64,000 bases of DNA from Lingula anatina (lineage: Eukaryota; Brachiopoda; Lingulata; Lingulida; Lingulidae). Below are positions 9,385 through 19,630 of the stretch, piece after piece. A program made the translations under genes and the position numbers. Under the pieces are notes generated by a model. The model was not told the DNA's origin and ran no database searches. It saw only the letters and a list, made by a program, of their open reading frames with translations. The first letter of the stretch is position 1; every line of letters begins with the position of its first letter. The DNA lies in NCBI RefSeq assembly GCF_001039355.2, contig NW_019775192.1, positions 53,230-117,229 of the forward strand. Direction: 5' to 3'.

Positions 9385-11711
9385 TGTGAGATGAGTACCA
9401 GGTCATCAGCATACATGAGGCAGCTTACAGGTTTGTTATTTAAATAGGCAGGGTCGTTTTCTTTATTAACATCGAAAATATTAGGTAGGTCGCTTAGGAA
9501 GAGATTGAAAAGGGAGGGACTTAATACACAGCCTTGTTTCACGCCTACCGTGGAATTTATGGGTTTGGTTAGTTTGTTGTTGCAGATAATAGAGAATTGA
9601 GTAGAGCTGTACATGCTATGGATTATATTTATAAATTTAGAACTAAAATTGGAAAGGATGAGTTTGTGGAGTAGGGCATTTCTCCAGACCGTGTCAAATG
9701 CTGAAGAGAAGTCAACAAAACAAACATAAAATTTGGATTTGGAGGCCTTGTTTATGTATTTGTCTATGAGGGTCTTTAAAGTTAGTAGATGGTCACTGGT
9801 ACGGGCGCCTTTTGTAAAGCCAATTTGGTTTTCAGGTATAATGCGGTTCTTATAAATAAATTTGTTGATCCTACTGTTAAGAATTTGACAAAAAAGTTTA
9901 CAAACATTACTTGAGATAGCAATGCCTCTATAGTTTTTGGGGTCTGTCCTATCTCCCTTTTTGTGGAGCATTGTTAGGGTACTAAGCCGCCAAGCTTCTG
10001 GGAAACAACCGCTTATGTATATGGCATTGAAAACTTTACATAAAACTGGAGCCAAGTAGTCTATTCCCTCTCTGAGTAGTTCGTTTGGGATACCATCCAT
10101 ACCTGGGGTTTTGTTATTTTTAAGCTTCTTGGCGGCAGTAGTGATTTCTTGTACAGTGAAAGAGAAGTCGACCTCATTAAATATAACTTCTCTATTTGAT
10201 TTGAAAGAGTTTTCAATGCTGTTCTCAAAGTTGGGGTCTTTGTGGGGGATGTGTCGATTCATAAGTGTGTTAAAGTGGTCCCACCATTGCTTGGGGTCAA
10301 TGGGATTAGAGGATGGCTGTTTTTTGGTACATAATTGATCAAATAATTTCCAGAAAGATTGTGGGTTTTCACTTTCAAGTTTTTCAATAGAATTATAGAT
10401 TTTATCCCTAAAGTCATTACACTTTTTGTTCAGCATCTTTTTGTATTGTTTTCTTATTCTGTTTAGGTTATGAAGTAGGGAGACATTAGATGGGTTTTTA
10501 CTTATCTGTCGTGACATGTGTTTTAGTTGCCTACCAAGTTCCCTGCAATCGTTATCATACCAAGGTTTACTGGGTTTGGTGGATTTCTTAGGTTTGGTGG
10601 GGGGCTTGTGTTTAATTCCTGCTTTTATGCCTAGGTCAGTTATGAGATGGTTTAGATCTGAGACACACTGCTGTATTCCGTTATTATCTGTTTGGAAGTC
10701 TACTGAAAGGAATTTGTTGATCCTATCAATACTGTGGGGCAGAGCCAGGCATTTTAACCAGAGATTACGTGAGTGACTGTTCCAATAAAACCTCCCAGGA
10801 GCATTCATAGAGACATCGTTATCAAGTGTGGGAGCAGGGTGCATAGGTATGCGGATTCTGAGGACACAAGAGATCATACAGTGGATCGAGAAGGGGGATA
10901 AGTTGTGTACCCTAAAATATTCTACTTGATCTAGCAAACTATAGTGACACAACATATAATCAATGACACTAGGTAGACCCCTATGATTATAACAAGTATA
11001 ATAGCCAGCTGTGTCCCCTAACTTTCTACCGTTAACAATACGTAATCCACTACTTTTACACAAGTCTAAAAGTTTTTTTCCATATGTGTCTACTTCATGA
11101 CAATCCATACTATTCCTTGGCAAATATACATCACTTATATAATTACAGCCTACACTAATGTGATCAGAACTATCATCTACTAAGAAATCTGCCCTGGTGT
11201 TTGTTTTTGCATTGAAGTCACCAAGGATGAGGCATTTACCTAAAGTGTCAAATTTGGCAATATCTTTCTCTAATAGCTGAAAGATATCATCTCTTTGGCT
11301 GCTGAAAGAGCTACTTAGCGGACTAATATAAACACAGCAGATAAATAAATCTTCTTGGAAATTAAAGAATGATTTGTTAAGTTTGAGCCACATGAATTCA
11401 CTATTGGAGGGCTTTAGGAAGCTGATTCCTTTTAATAGATTATTTCTGACTCCCACTGCTAAACCCCCAAATGCCTTAGGGGCCTTGGGGGATTTAGGTC
11501 TCACATTCATTTCGATATGAAACCCATCTAAGTAAATATTATCGGATTGTTTGCAGTGGGTTTCTACCAGGCAGAATATGTCCATTTGTGAGATGGCCTG
11601 AGTGAATTCAGTTAGCTCAATCTTAGAAATCTTTTCATTTCCAACCCTTGTGAAGAGCCCGTCGACATTCCAGGCTCCTATTTTCAGCTGGCTTTGATAT
11701 AACGATGACAT
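9385..11711 (-). CDS. Retrotransposon ORF2: AP-endonuclease plus reverse transcriptase (truncated)
   Basis: Encodes about 775 residues of the replication protein of the element. From the MSSLYQ start at 11711: endonuclease domain (about residues 5-240) with KIGAWNVDGLF, CLVETH, LILGDFNAK and SVIDYML boxes; a basic linker; then RT with LHKKGDRTDPKNYRGIAIS, GFTKGARTSDHL, VDFSSAFDTVW, GVKQGCVLSP and the catalytic YADD near the gap. The last endonuclease box reads FSIH, where the family normally has S-D-H; the missing aspartate would impair nicking if it is a true mutation. An earlier in-frame ATG exists at 11798 but adds only low-complexity sequence. The RT thumb and C-terminal region are cut off at 9384. 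It is CR1-like by its partner ORF1. Confidence 0.88.
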
Positions 11712-11816
11712 ACTGATTAACACAACGGTAAAACAATAAGTATATATGTACACGTAAGTAGTAGACCGGAGTGATAAATGGTGATAATAAAGCATCATTA
11801 ACTAGGTAGCTATATC

Positions 11817-11820
<4 letters not shown>

Positions 11821-11863
<43 letters not shown>

Positions 11864-11890
11864 ATATATATATATATATATATATATATA
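11821..11890. repeat. A-run plus (AT)n between retrotransposon ORFs
   Basis: About 42 consecutive A followed by about 14 AT units lie in the spacer between ORF1 and ORF2, read as (AT)n then poly-T on the coding strand. It is a microsatellite expanded inside the element, not its 3' tail. Confidence 0.9.
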
Positions 11891-11971
11891 ACTTACCTAA
11901 TTAACATAGATAAAATAGGATAGAATGATAAATAGAAACAAAAGTACTAAGGGTAACTTAACAGAGTTATC

Positions 11972-14257
11972 TTAGTGTAGTTTGTGTTTTAACACTGCCT
12001 CTATTTTCCTGCGTAGGTTAGAGGCTAGAAGGCTAGTGCCTTCATGTGACAGATGGTAGCCATCTGGAGCTAAAAGGTGTTCTTGTATCATGCCTCTTCT
12101 TAAAAAGTTACCATTGTCACAATAATGTAGGTTGGTAATGCCTGAGGCTAGGATATCGTGTCTGATTATAGCATTACAAATTTCAGTGCTAGTGTTTAAA
12201 TTGCGGTCATCTGTTCTTGGAGTGCCCAGTGATACAATAACATTGGTGTCAGGGTTGGTCTTGGCATATGTGGTTGCTGTTTGTACTAGCATGTTTGCTA
12301 CTGCTGCAGGGGAGTTGTTGTTAATGTCATTGGTGATTTCATGTATCACTAGTGCACTGGGCTTGTGATCCAGATTTTGTAACACGGAATCTGCCTCAGG
12401 GATTGTATAAGCTGGTGTGATATTCACTTCTTCTGCCCAGGGTACTAAGCGTTTCCCCTGAATGTGTTTAGTATGAGAGTTACCAATCACATTTACATTA
12501 ACTTTGGTTGAATGTTGCAGAGTGGGTTTGTCTTTTGGTTTCTGTGAATGAGATCTTTCCGAGTTTCTAGAGTTCCTTTTTGGTGAATTTTGTTGTTTTG
12601 TGTAGGATGTAGGTTGAGGAGTATTTGAAGGGATCCTAGTGGGACGTGCAGGAGTATGGGAGTGAGGAACGCGTTGAGAGGTGCTCGGAGCTGGCTCTGG
12701 CGTGGTGACATCTCTGTTATTCTGGGTTGTTTTGTATCCAGGTGAAGTGGCGATGACTGTGGGTCTGCGTGTGATAGCTGTGCCTTGGGTGGGAGTACCT
12801 GGAGTACCTTGAGTTCCCTTACTTGCGCTGGTATTTGATACTACATCAGAGAAGAGTATGGGTGTGGGAGTCTTAGTGTGGATATCAGGAGTGGGGAGAT
12901 CTGTAGTCTGACAAACAGCTGAGCACATCTCTGGTATGCATTGTACTGAGGTGTGTGTGACAGAGACAGGCTGTTGATTATGGGCTGCAGTGAACTCAGT
13001 CCATATTCCAGTGCGTTTCAGTTCATATGTTTCTTCTTTGGCTGTTGTTAGGGCTTTTTGCACAGTGTGTAGCTGATTGTATAAGCTGCTGATCAGAGAA
13101 TCTTTTTCTTTAATGATGCTGTCTTTTCTCTCAATAAGGTCTAATTTGTTGTGAAGATTTTCAATTTTATTTAGGAGCTCGCCCTTCTCAGATTTCCATT
13201 TGTTGTGTCTTTCTCTTGCGGTTTGTTCAAGTTCCATACGAAGACGATGAAGCTGTTGTGATGAGGAATCATCTTTCTTTGGGATGCTCGTAGAGGTCTT
13301 TAGTTGACTGATCTCATTTTTGAGGTTGGTGGATAGTGATTTGAGATCATCTCTCTCCTTAGTGACATGTTCAAGATCTTTATGGATCAGACTGATTTTA
13401 AGATCACAGTTTTCTTTCAGAGTACTATGAAAGTTACTAATGAGGTTGTTCTCTAGATCACGCAGGGCTGACATGCATTTTTCCTGTATGTCAATGTGAC
13501 TGTTGCTGATGTTGCTGGGCAACACTGTTGGATCTGGAACAGTCTGAGAAGAGGTAGACACTAGCATGGCCTGAGGGACTGTCTGTGTTTGTTGTGAACA
13601 GGATAACTCACATGGAATCACAGCACTATAATATGAATATTGTGAGGTTTGAGTTCCTATGTGGTTGCTGGTGGTTGTAGTAACAGATAGGCCCTTGACA
13701 ATGTCCAAATCAACATTAGTGCAAAACATGCAAGTAAATTTCCTCTGACTGTTTTTAAAGATAGAGAGTTGATACGCAGGCAGATCTGTGCATTCATAGT
13801 GTAACCAAAGTCTACAGTCAGAGCACTGAATCATATTATCGTTGTCTTGGTTGATGCACACAGGACAGGCATGAGCATGATCAAGACTATCAAACAGGTC
13901 GTTAATTTCAGTCTGAGAGTCAACGGTTACCTGTTCTGACTCCTCGGAGCACAAAGCACCCTTGAGATACTCATCTGCTGCTACACTGTTCACTTCATCA
14001 AGGTGTATACGGGTATCGGTGATGCCGCAGGATTCTAGAAAGGTTATGGCGTCACTAATATCCTCGAAACTTTTGTGACAGGCTCCTGCAAACTTATTTG
14101 TGCTTTGCTGGGCCAAGGACCACTGTAAAAATACTCCTGTGACTCTTCCTGCTGCTACTGCGTAGACTCGACTCTTTTCCTTGTTGGAATTGGAATTGGA
14201 ATTGGTCGGAAATCTGGCGAGAATTTTCTCAGCTACCGTTGAATCCTTTGTCTCCAT
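11972..14257 (-). CDS. Retrotransposon ORF1: PHD finger, coiled coil and SGNH esterase
   Basis: A 761-residue protein, the nucleic-acid-binding or chaperone partner of CR1-type elements. Residues about 130-182 form a PHD-type zinc finger (CPVC, MIQCSDCRLWLHYEC, FTCMFC). Residues about 255-415 are predicted coiled coil (EISQLK, ELEQTARERHNKW, KIENLHNKLDL). Next is a long Ser/Thr/Pro-rich linker with SQRVPHSHTPARPTRIPS. The C-terminal 165 residues are an SGNH hydrolase-like esterase: the block I serine in VIGNSHTKH, the block III Asn in HEITNDIN and the catalytic pair in LAPDGYHLSHEG. This PHD-esterase combination is established for CR1 ORF1. The frame is intact from the first methionine (METKDSTVAEKI) to the stop at 11972. 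The start is supported by a ribosome-plausible ATG with no upstream in-frame alternative noted. Confidence 0.88.
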   Translation of the reverse strand: METKDSTVAEKILARFPTNSNSNSNKEKSRVYAVAAGRVTGVFLQWSLAQQSTNKFAGACHKSFEDISDAITFLESCGITDTRIHLDEVNSVAADEYLKGALCSEESEQVTVDSQTEINDLFDSLDHAHACPVCINQDNDNMIQCSDCRLWLHYECTDLPAYQLSIFKNSQRKFTCMFCTNVDLDIVKGLSVTTTTSNHIGTQTSQYSYYSAVIPCELSCSQQTQTVPQAMLVSTSSQTVPDPTVLPSNISNSHIDIQEKCMSALRDLENNLISNFHSTLKENCDLKISLIHKDLEHVTKERDDLKSLSTNLKNEISQLKTSTSIPKKDDSSSQQLHRLRMELEQTARERHNKWKSEKGELLNKIENLHNKLDLIERKDSIIKEKDSLISSLYNQLHTVQKALTTAKEETYELKRTGIWTEFTAAHNQQPVSVTHTSVQCIPEMCSAVCQTTDLPTPDIHTKTPTPILFSDVVSNTSASKGTQGTPGTPTQGTAITRRPTVIATSPGYKTTQNNRDVTTPEPAPSTSQRVPHSHTPARPTRIPSNTPQPTSYTKQQNSPKRNSRNSERSHSQKPKDKPTLQHSTKVNVNVIGNSHTKHIQGKRLVPWAEEVNITPAYTIPEADSVLQNLDHKPSALVIHEITNDINNNSPAAVANMLVQTATTYAKTNPDTNVIVSLGTPRTDDRNLNTSTEICNAIIRHDILASGITNLHYCDNGNFLRRGMIQEHLLAPDGYHLSHEGTSLLASNLRRKIEAVLKHKLH

Positions 14258-14644
14258 TATGCAAAGAATGAACGTTGTGAGCTGGATCGATCTGTTTTGT
14301 TAATCTTTGTAACTTAGCGTAAATTGGAGGTACTCACATGTACACACGTGTACCTTAGATTCTTATAGTGTACCTGGCTTCCATTAGTCACCATTTATCC
14401 TCCGGATCAGTGATTACGCATACATAAAGCTGAGAGAAATTTAAAAAGCCACCATTACGCGATCAGCCTCATTACATCATTACATACATACCCTATAAAC
14501 ATAGAACAGTAGGGTATATACATAGAACAGTAGGGTTCCCGTCCCATAGCTGTTAATCGGCCAGACAGCTATAAACTAACAACCGAAATTTTAGTTTCTA
14601 GCGACGGAGAGAGTAGAAAACTTCTGCAGTTCGATTAACAACTT

Positions 14645-14818
14645 CAGGCCCGTAACCAGCAATTTCAAAAGGGGGGTTCTTTCTTTGAAAAAGTGGTCCT
14701 TTTCCCATAAAAACTTCATTTACCTAGATCAAATTTTACCCTAAATGGACCTTTTCCCAGCAAAAGGGGTGGTTCTTTCGACCCCCCCCCCCACCCCCAC
14801 CCCCTGGCTACGGGTCTG
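14645..14818. repeat. MITE, family with CAGGCCCGTAACCAG ends
   Basis: Terminal inverted repeats CAGGCCCGTAACCAG (left) and CTGGCTACGGGTCTG (right) enclose about 145 bp containing two related blocks ('ttctttctttgaaaaagtgg', 'tcctttttcccata') and a long C-run. A second copy is at 24394-24568. Confidence 0.7.
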
Positions 14819-14836
14819 AACTTAGTTCAAACTGCA

Positions 14837-14878
<42 letters not shown>

Positions 14879-15008
14879 AATAAAATACTGTAATATACTG
14901 TACAAATAATAATGGCCTCATATATAACTATATGATCTTATAATTTATAAGACCATTGTTAATTCTATGATAAGTTGTACATGTTGCTGTAGTCTTGTAT
15001 AAATAAAT

Positions 15009-15220
15009 TAAAGGGATAACAACTGTTCATATGAGATTCAATTAAGATACCACAATAAATACAGGTACATGGTAAACAACACATGTTAATATATTAAATT
15101 CCATTTCACCACCAAAACTGCAGTTGACACAAGTATTCTGAAATCTCTGCTTGCCATCTGACAATGTAAAGATTATTACAGTTTAAAAAATGGACTATCT
15201 TTGAATGTCAATTCTAAAAA
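15009..15220. repeat. Partial MITE of the TAAAGGGATAA family
   Basis: Starts with the same TAAAGGGATAACAACTGTTC end as the copies at 15536-15878 and 62595-62932 and follows their interior for about 200 bp before an A-rich tract. The other terminal repeat is missing. Confidence 0.6.
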
Positions 15221-15255
15221 AAAACAAAAAAAACAAAAAAAAAAAAAAAACATGG

Positions 15256-15308
15256 AAATGGTACCATTTTTTTGGACCAATGAACCTTCAGACTATCGAA
15301 ATGGCCCA
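15256..15308. repeat. One end of the AGTCCGAAGGTTCATTGG MITE family
   Basis: Contains 'ggaccaatgaaccttcagac', the right terminal repeat of the MITE seen complete at 38036-38153; the left half is missing here. Confidence 0.55.
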
Positions 15309-15535
15309 AATTTCACATTTTTTTAACTGTTATTATTAAAATAATTGATCCAGGACTTCAACCATTCCTACCTTCAACATATACCCGTACATGTATGCTG
15401 CTGTGGATCTCGAATGCAGTGCAAATCTGAAGTAAAAGAATACAGAATAGCAATTATAGATTTTAAAAAATCAACCAATAATTAACTTTGAACTTAGATA
15501 TAATCTGATCATGCTGTTTGTCAATAAATAAATAT

Positions 15536-15878
15536 TAAAGGGATAATAACTCTTTGTATGAAATCTGTATTTCACAATAAAAACATTGTGAATGACTCAT
15601 GAAAATATAATATATTCTGATTTCCCACAAAAACAGCTGTTATAGCTATTATTCTGATATCTGAGCTTGTCTTTAGACCACGTGACCTCCATTGATGGCT
15701 ATACTCTGTTAAAATCTTTTAAGAGATTTTAACAAAAAAACAAACTTTTTAGAAAAAAACCAGGGACTAACTTTGAATGTAAAAATGGATTCATTAACCA
15801 TTGGTAAGTATGGGAAAATTGTTGTTTACTCCAGGAAAATTCATTTTTTGGCCGAAAGGAAGAGTTATTATCACTTTA
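15536..15878. repeat. MITE of about 343 bp, TAAAGGGATAA family
   Basis: Ends TAAAGGGATAATAACTCTT and AAGAGTTATTATCACTTTA are inverted repeats. The interior contains 'ccattgatggctatactc' and 'ggaaaattgttgtttactcc'. The same element is at 62595-62932 in the opposite orientation. Confidence 0.7.
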
Positions 15879-16839
15879 AATAAATGAATAAATAAACATT
15901 TTAATCAATCAATGCTACCTGGCAAATTTAAATTAAAACAAAATATGATAATCAGTTATTTGGACAGGCATATATTAATGTGCATCAAGTGTTTTTTTGA
16001 CTTTTTCACATATTTTACTGTAGAAACTACTTCAAGTCATCAAACTTAAGTTATTTTACCATAGATGCCACCTAGACAGAAATACATAAGTAAATGGTGA
16101 TTTTTCCAAATATGAATGTTTTTATGAAAAATGTGTCCTTTTTTATGAAATTTTCCATTGAGACAAATGTTACTTGTAGCTTGTCAAGCTTTCCTACAGA
16201 GGTCCCTACATGTAGTTCTTGATTCTGTCAAGATGAGCTAAATTTCTCATAGTCTTTTTACAACTTTGACTATTCTTCTGCAGTCAGACGTGCGAAAAAC
16301 ATTGAATTTACCAGGGGTTATCAGTTAGGGTCTCGTGCTGCAACATTATTCAACTACAGACTTGACATTTAATATGGAATATTTCAATTTCGAGGGTACG
16401 CCTAGGTAGAAATGCGTTCTTTTTTCAAAAAACTTCGATCTCATATAAGACATGTGAATGAAGAAGTGTGTAGTCAGGTGTGTCGCTTCCAATTAACTGA
16501 ATAACAGGTTTGTTACGCTGCTGCTTTATGTAATATGCATTAAATTAATTGGGTAGTGCTCCTTTGGGCAGGTCAAAGCTTGGCTTTGGCAAAGCATGCT
16601 TCTGTCAAAAAAGTATCCATATGTCGGCAACTACTGCATTGAAGAATTTGAAATTTTACATGCAAGTGGTCGGTTTTACCGTGTGTAAAATGAGTTATGC
16701 AGTGCTTTACAAATTTGTTAATCTGTGGCAAAATGGCGCGAAAAAGAAAGTCAATGCCAGACAGTTAATTGCGCCAAACGAAACGGTCCGTACAGTTTTA
16801 CAGTGTAATGCCCAGACTGATGTACCTACATAGAGGCCA

Positions 16840-17700
16840 CACCCAATGTATTAAAATCTTACCACCAGAGTACAGGACCCACTGTCTTTCAGGATATGGT
16901 GCTGCAACTAAACAAAAACCACCCAGTCCGTTCAGAATGAGGGGTAAATTGCCACCAAAACGCATTTTTCAAGGCCCTTAGCGAACACCAAACTGGTTTT
17001 AGCAGGTTAGAATACCAGACGACCTCCGAGGAACCTACTGTAAACAGCAAAACATCGTTGTATGTTTCTCTATTGAATTGGGGACCCTGACCGTTTCTGG
17101 GATGAACAATGAAACCTTGTGGCTTTTATTATTGAGGTCAGATTTCACCTGTACCGCTCAACTTATCAAAACAGAGTTTACAGACATCCAGAAGAGGCCA
17201 ACGACGAAGTGTGTGCCGCGTCTAAAGTGACTTAGGTCATTAACAGCGTCAGTATTTGAAGTGGATACCACATTGGTGCCAAAACACCAATGGGAGTCAT
17301 CGACGAAAATCTGAACCAGATTAAATAAAGGAATAATCTGGGGACCACTTGACTATCATTTGATAGGGGGCACCCTAGGAACAATTTTAGGTTGTACGGT
17401 GAGATTGCCGGTTCACACAGAGCACTTTTAATAACAGATTACTTAGAGAACCAAGGGAATGAACAGCTACCTTGGTCATCAAAACCGCCATATTTGAACC
17501 ACGTAGACAATATGTGGGTAGGCCATCACTCGCCAAATGAATGGCCTACATGTCCTACAACAAAACTGGACCAAATTGGACAGATTTTGACCTATCCCTG
17601 GAATCTTATTCCAGATTGAACTTTAAAAACCTATCCCAAGGAATGCCTTGCCACTTGAGAGCGCTGGTAGCAGCCAGAAGAGGTCAGACGTAACAGCGAC
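16840..17700 (+). pseudogene. Decayed Tc1-type transposase
   Basis: Degenerate remains of a Tc1/mariner-superfamily transposase in several frames. The best part, 17395-17618, reads ITDYLENQGNEQLPW, PPYLNHVDNMWVG, TKLDQIGQILTYPWNLIP. This corresponds to the family's catalytic C-terminal block with the usual LPWP-S-PDLNP-IEN-W pattern, here SS for PS, Y for D and D for E at the catalytic glutamate. Upstream, about 17140-17230 reads RFHLYRSTYQNRVYRHPEEAND, the typical region before the second catalytic aspartate, with a frameshift and stops between the pieces. The element ends could not be placed. It is inactive. Confidence 0.7.
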
Positions 17701-19630
17701 TGTTACTGTGACTAGACACTGACATGAGGGTCCTTTGTGGAGTGTGTAACTCTTTTACAGACAATAATTTGGAAAAAATGGAGATCCAAAATATCTCTTT
17801 TAATGGTTGTCGTATGAAGTAGAAAAGGCAATGTGTTTTTGTTTGCTTCTCTGGCGAATTCCATTAATGAACTGATGTCACAATGACATCAAAGAGATAA
17901 TTAAAAGTTATTAGAACACGATTTTATTCCTTATTTTCATTTATCAGTCAGCAAAATAGGTAAAAACTGATGAAAAATGATTTGGAAAAAATATTCCATA
18001 TTAAATGTCAAGTCTGTAGTTTACATTTGAACTGTGCTCTCTTGATATAGCAGCGCCACCCAGTGACCAACCTCAACCAGAAATACATCGGAGTTTCTGT
18101 TCCTACTGGTGGCAAAAAACCTCCAATTTTCCCACTTAGTTGCCGTTTTTGTGACTTCTTTGCAGGCAAGACTTCATTCGTGAATCTTATTGTATTTTTG
18201 TAAGTAATATTTGTTGATGTATGTAGACCTTGTAAGGAATTTATTAACGTTTCATTTGGAGAATATTGTCATTTTCACAGCTCGGCCTCGGGAAATCCCC
18301 TTTCGTTTTCGAAACCTTCCCGGCCTTGTTCAAGTTGTTGTATAAACATCAGTCATCGCTTTTTAATATACCGCTAAATCGTGTTGTCTCATCTAAGTTA
18401 TACGTCATGTAAGTTTTAAATCAAATTTTGTCTGTCTGCAGTGCCCCACTATCCCCTCCCCTTGATCTGTGCCTGTGTGCAACAGCAGTGATTAGTACGG
18501 TATAACGAAACTGATCGGGGTCCATGTAACAGAAAGTCCCCCCTCCATTCACTTATAACGGTTGGGGTTCAGCCTGACGTAAGTGGTTCAAATGAATGGA
18601 AAGCAGACTCTGTCATGTGGGCTTTCTGTCGTGCTACATATGTACACGGTACACCAGTACTGTATTTAAAAGCACATTATTTCAATTACTGGTGCATCTC
18701 ATTTATATTAATTCAGCTTCAATTGAGGTCAGTCAAGTTGTTCCTTTTATTTTAAAATGACAGCTAGTATTTTCTTAAGTATAGTACACTTAGCAGGGTT
18801 GGATTCAGGATTATTTGAAGTGGGGGGGGGGGGGGGTCCGGGGATGCGAAACTGACCCCCTCCCTAGCTCTTTTGGTATTTTAGAGGGCAAATTAATGGT
18901 GCCTTTTGGTGGGGTTAAGAACTATGATTCAGCTAGTCAAAATTGTAATTTCAAGAGGGCACCAATGGTGGGATTTTTTTTTTTTCGGAAATCAAAGGGC
19001 AGATCATCGAAGGATGGTTATACCCATCAACACTATCTACTAGTAGTTGCACATGTACATGTTTTATTTTTACCAAGCAACATAGCCAGTTTATGGGAAA
19101 AAGTCAAGTTGTCTGTGTTACTTATGACTGTTATTGAACTTATGATGGAGGTGATTGTATACTCAGTTTTTTGTCTTTGCAGCAAACTATTGACCAAAAT
19201 CCATCAGCAGGAAAGTGAACCCAGAAGACAATCTATGCTATTTTCTGAAGCATTTATTGGACTCTAAAAGAAGGATTGATACATGAAACATAAGAGCAGG
19301 TGCACAATAATAAGCATTGTGTCATAAGAGAGAAACAAGCACCAGTTCCCCATTTATATACTGATATAAGTACATGTGTACTTCCTGAACAGTAGAATCA
19401 GTTAACAACAGTGTTCTGAAATCTGAAACAGTTTTTACTGTGAAAAATATATTTTAGTCGACATCCCTGAAGTAATTTTGCCCCAATGTAAAAAATGACA
19501 GAAAAGAAGAGAAAACACAATAGCAAAAATTTTAAACTCATAGAGATCAAGAGAACTTTAGTTGGTACAAAAGAAAAGAAAAAAAGGAAAAAAAGATATT
19601 TAGAAGAGAAAAATAAGCACTCGTGCAATT
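17701..19630. other. Interval upstream of the Roco gene
   Basis: No exon is recognised. A G-run of about 15 near 18822-18836 with flanking 'gcagggttggattcagga' looks like the end of another degenerate MITE. An open frame at 18815-19267 begins in this G-run and shows no family resemblance. The 5' UTR and promoter of the Roco gene should lie toward the right end; an in-frame TAG sits about 27 bases before its start codon. Confidence 0.4.

Larger units (their letters stand above)
9385..14257 (-). mobile_element. CR1-type non-LTR retrotransposon, 3' end lost at the gap
   Basis: Two long minus-strand frames in the order ORF1 (PHD finger, coiled coil, SGNH esterase) then ORF2 (endonuclease, reverse transcriptase) define a CR1/Jockey-superclade element. 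Both frames are open over what is present, which suggests a recent insertion. ORF2 stops at the contig gap just after the YADD box, so the last part of RT and the 3' tail are missing. 5' UTR sequence probably extends a few hundred bases past 14257. Confidence 0.85.
14258..16839. other. Repeat-filled interval without genes
   Basis: After the likely 5' UTR of the retrotransposon (to about 14640) comes a run of MITEs and simple repeats, listed separately: 14645-14818, 15009-15220, 15256-15308 and 15536-15878. There is an (AAAT)n tract at about 14841-14881 and A-rich stretches near 15218-15250. No exon is recognised. Confidence 0.5.

Noticed and set aside
18815-19267. 150-codon open frame upstream of the Roco gene
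   Set aside because: It begins in a G-run, shows no family resemblance and contains low-complexity phenylalanine and glycine runs from homopolymers.
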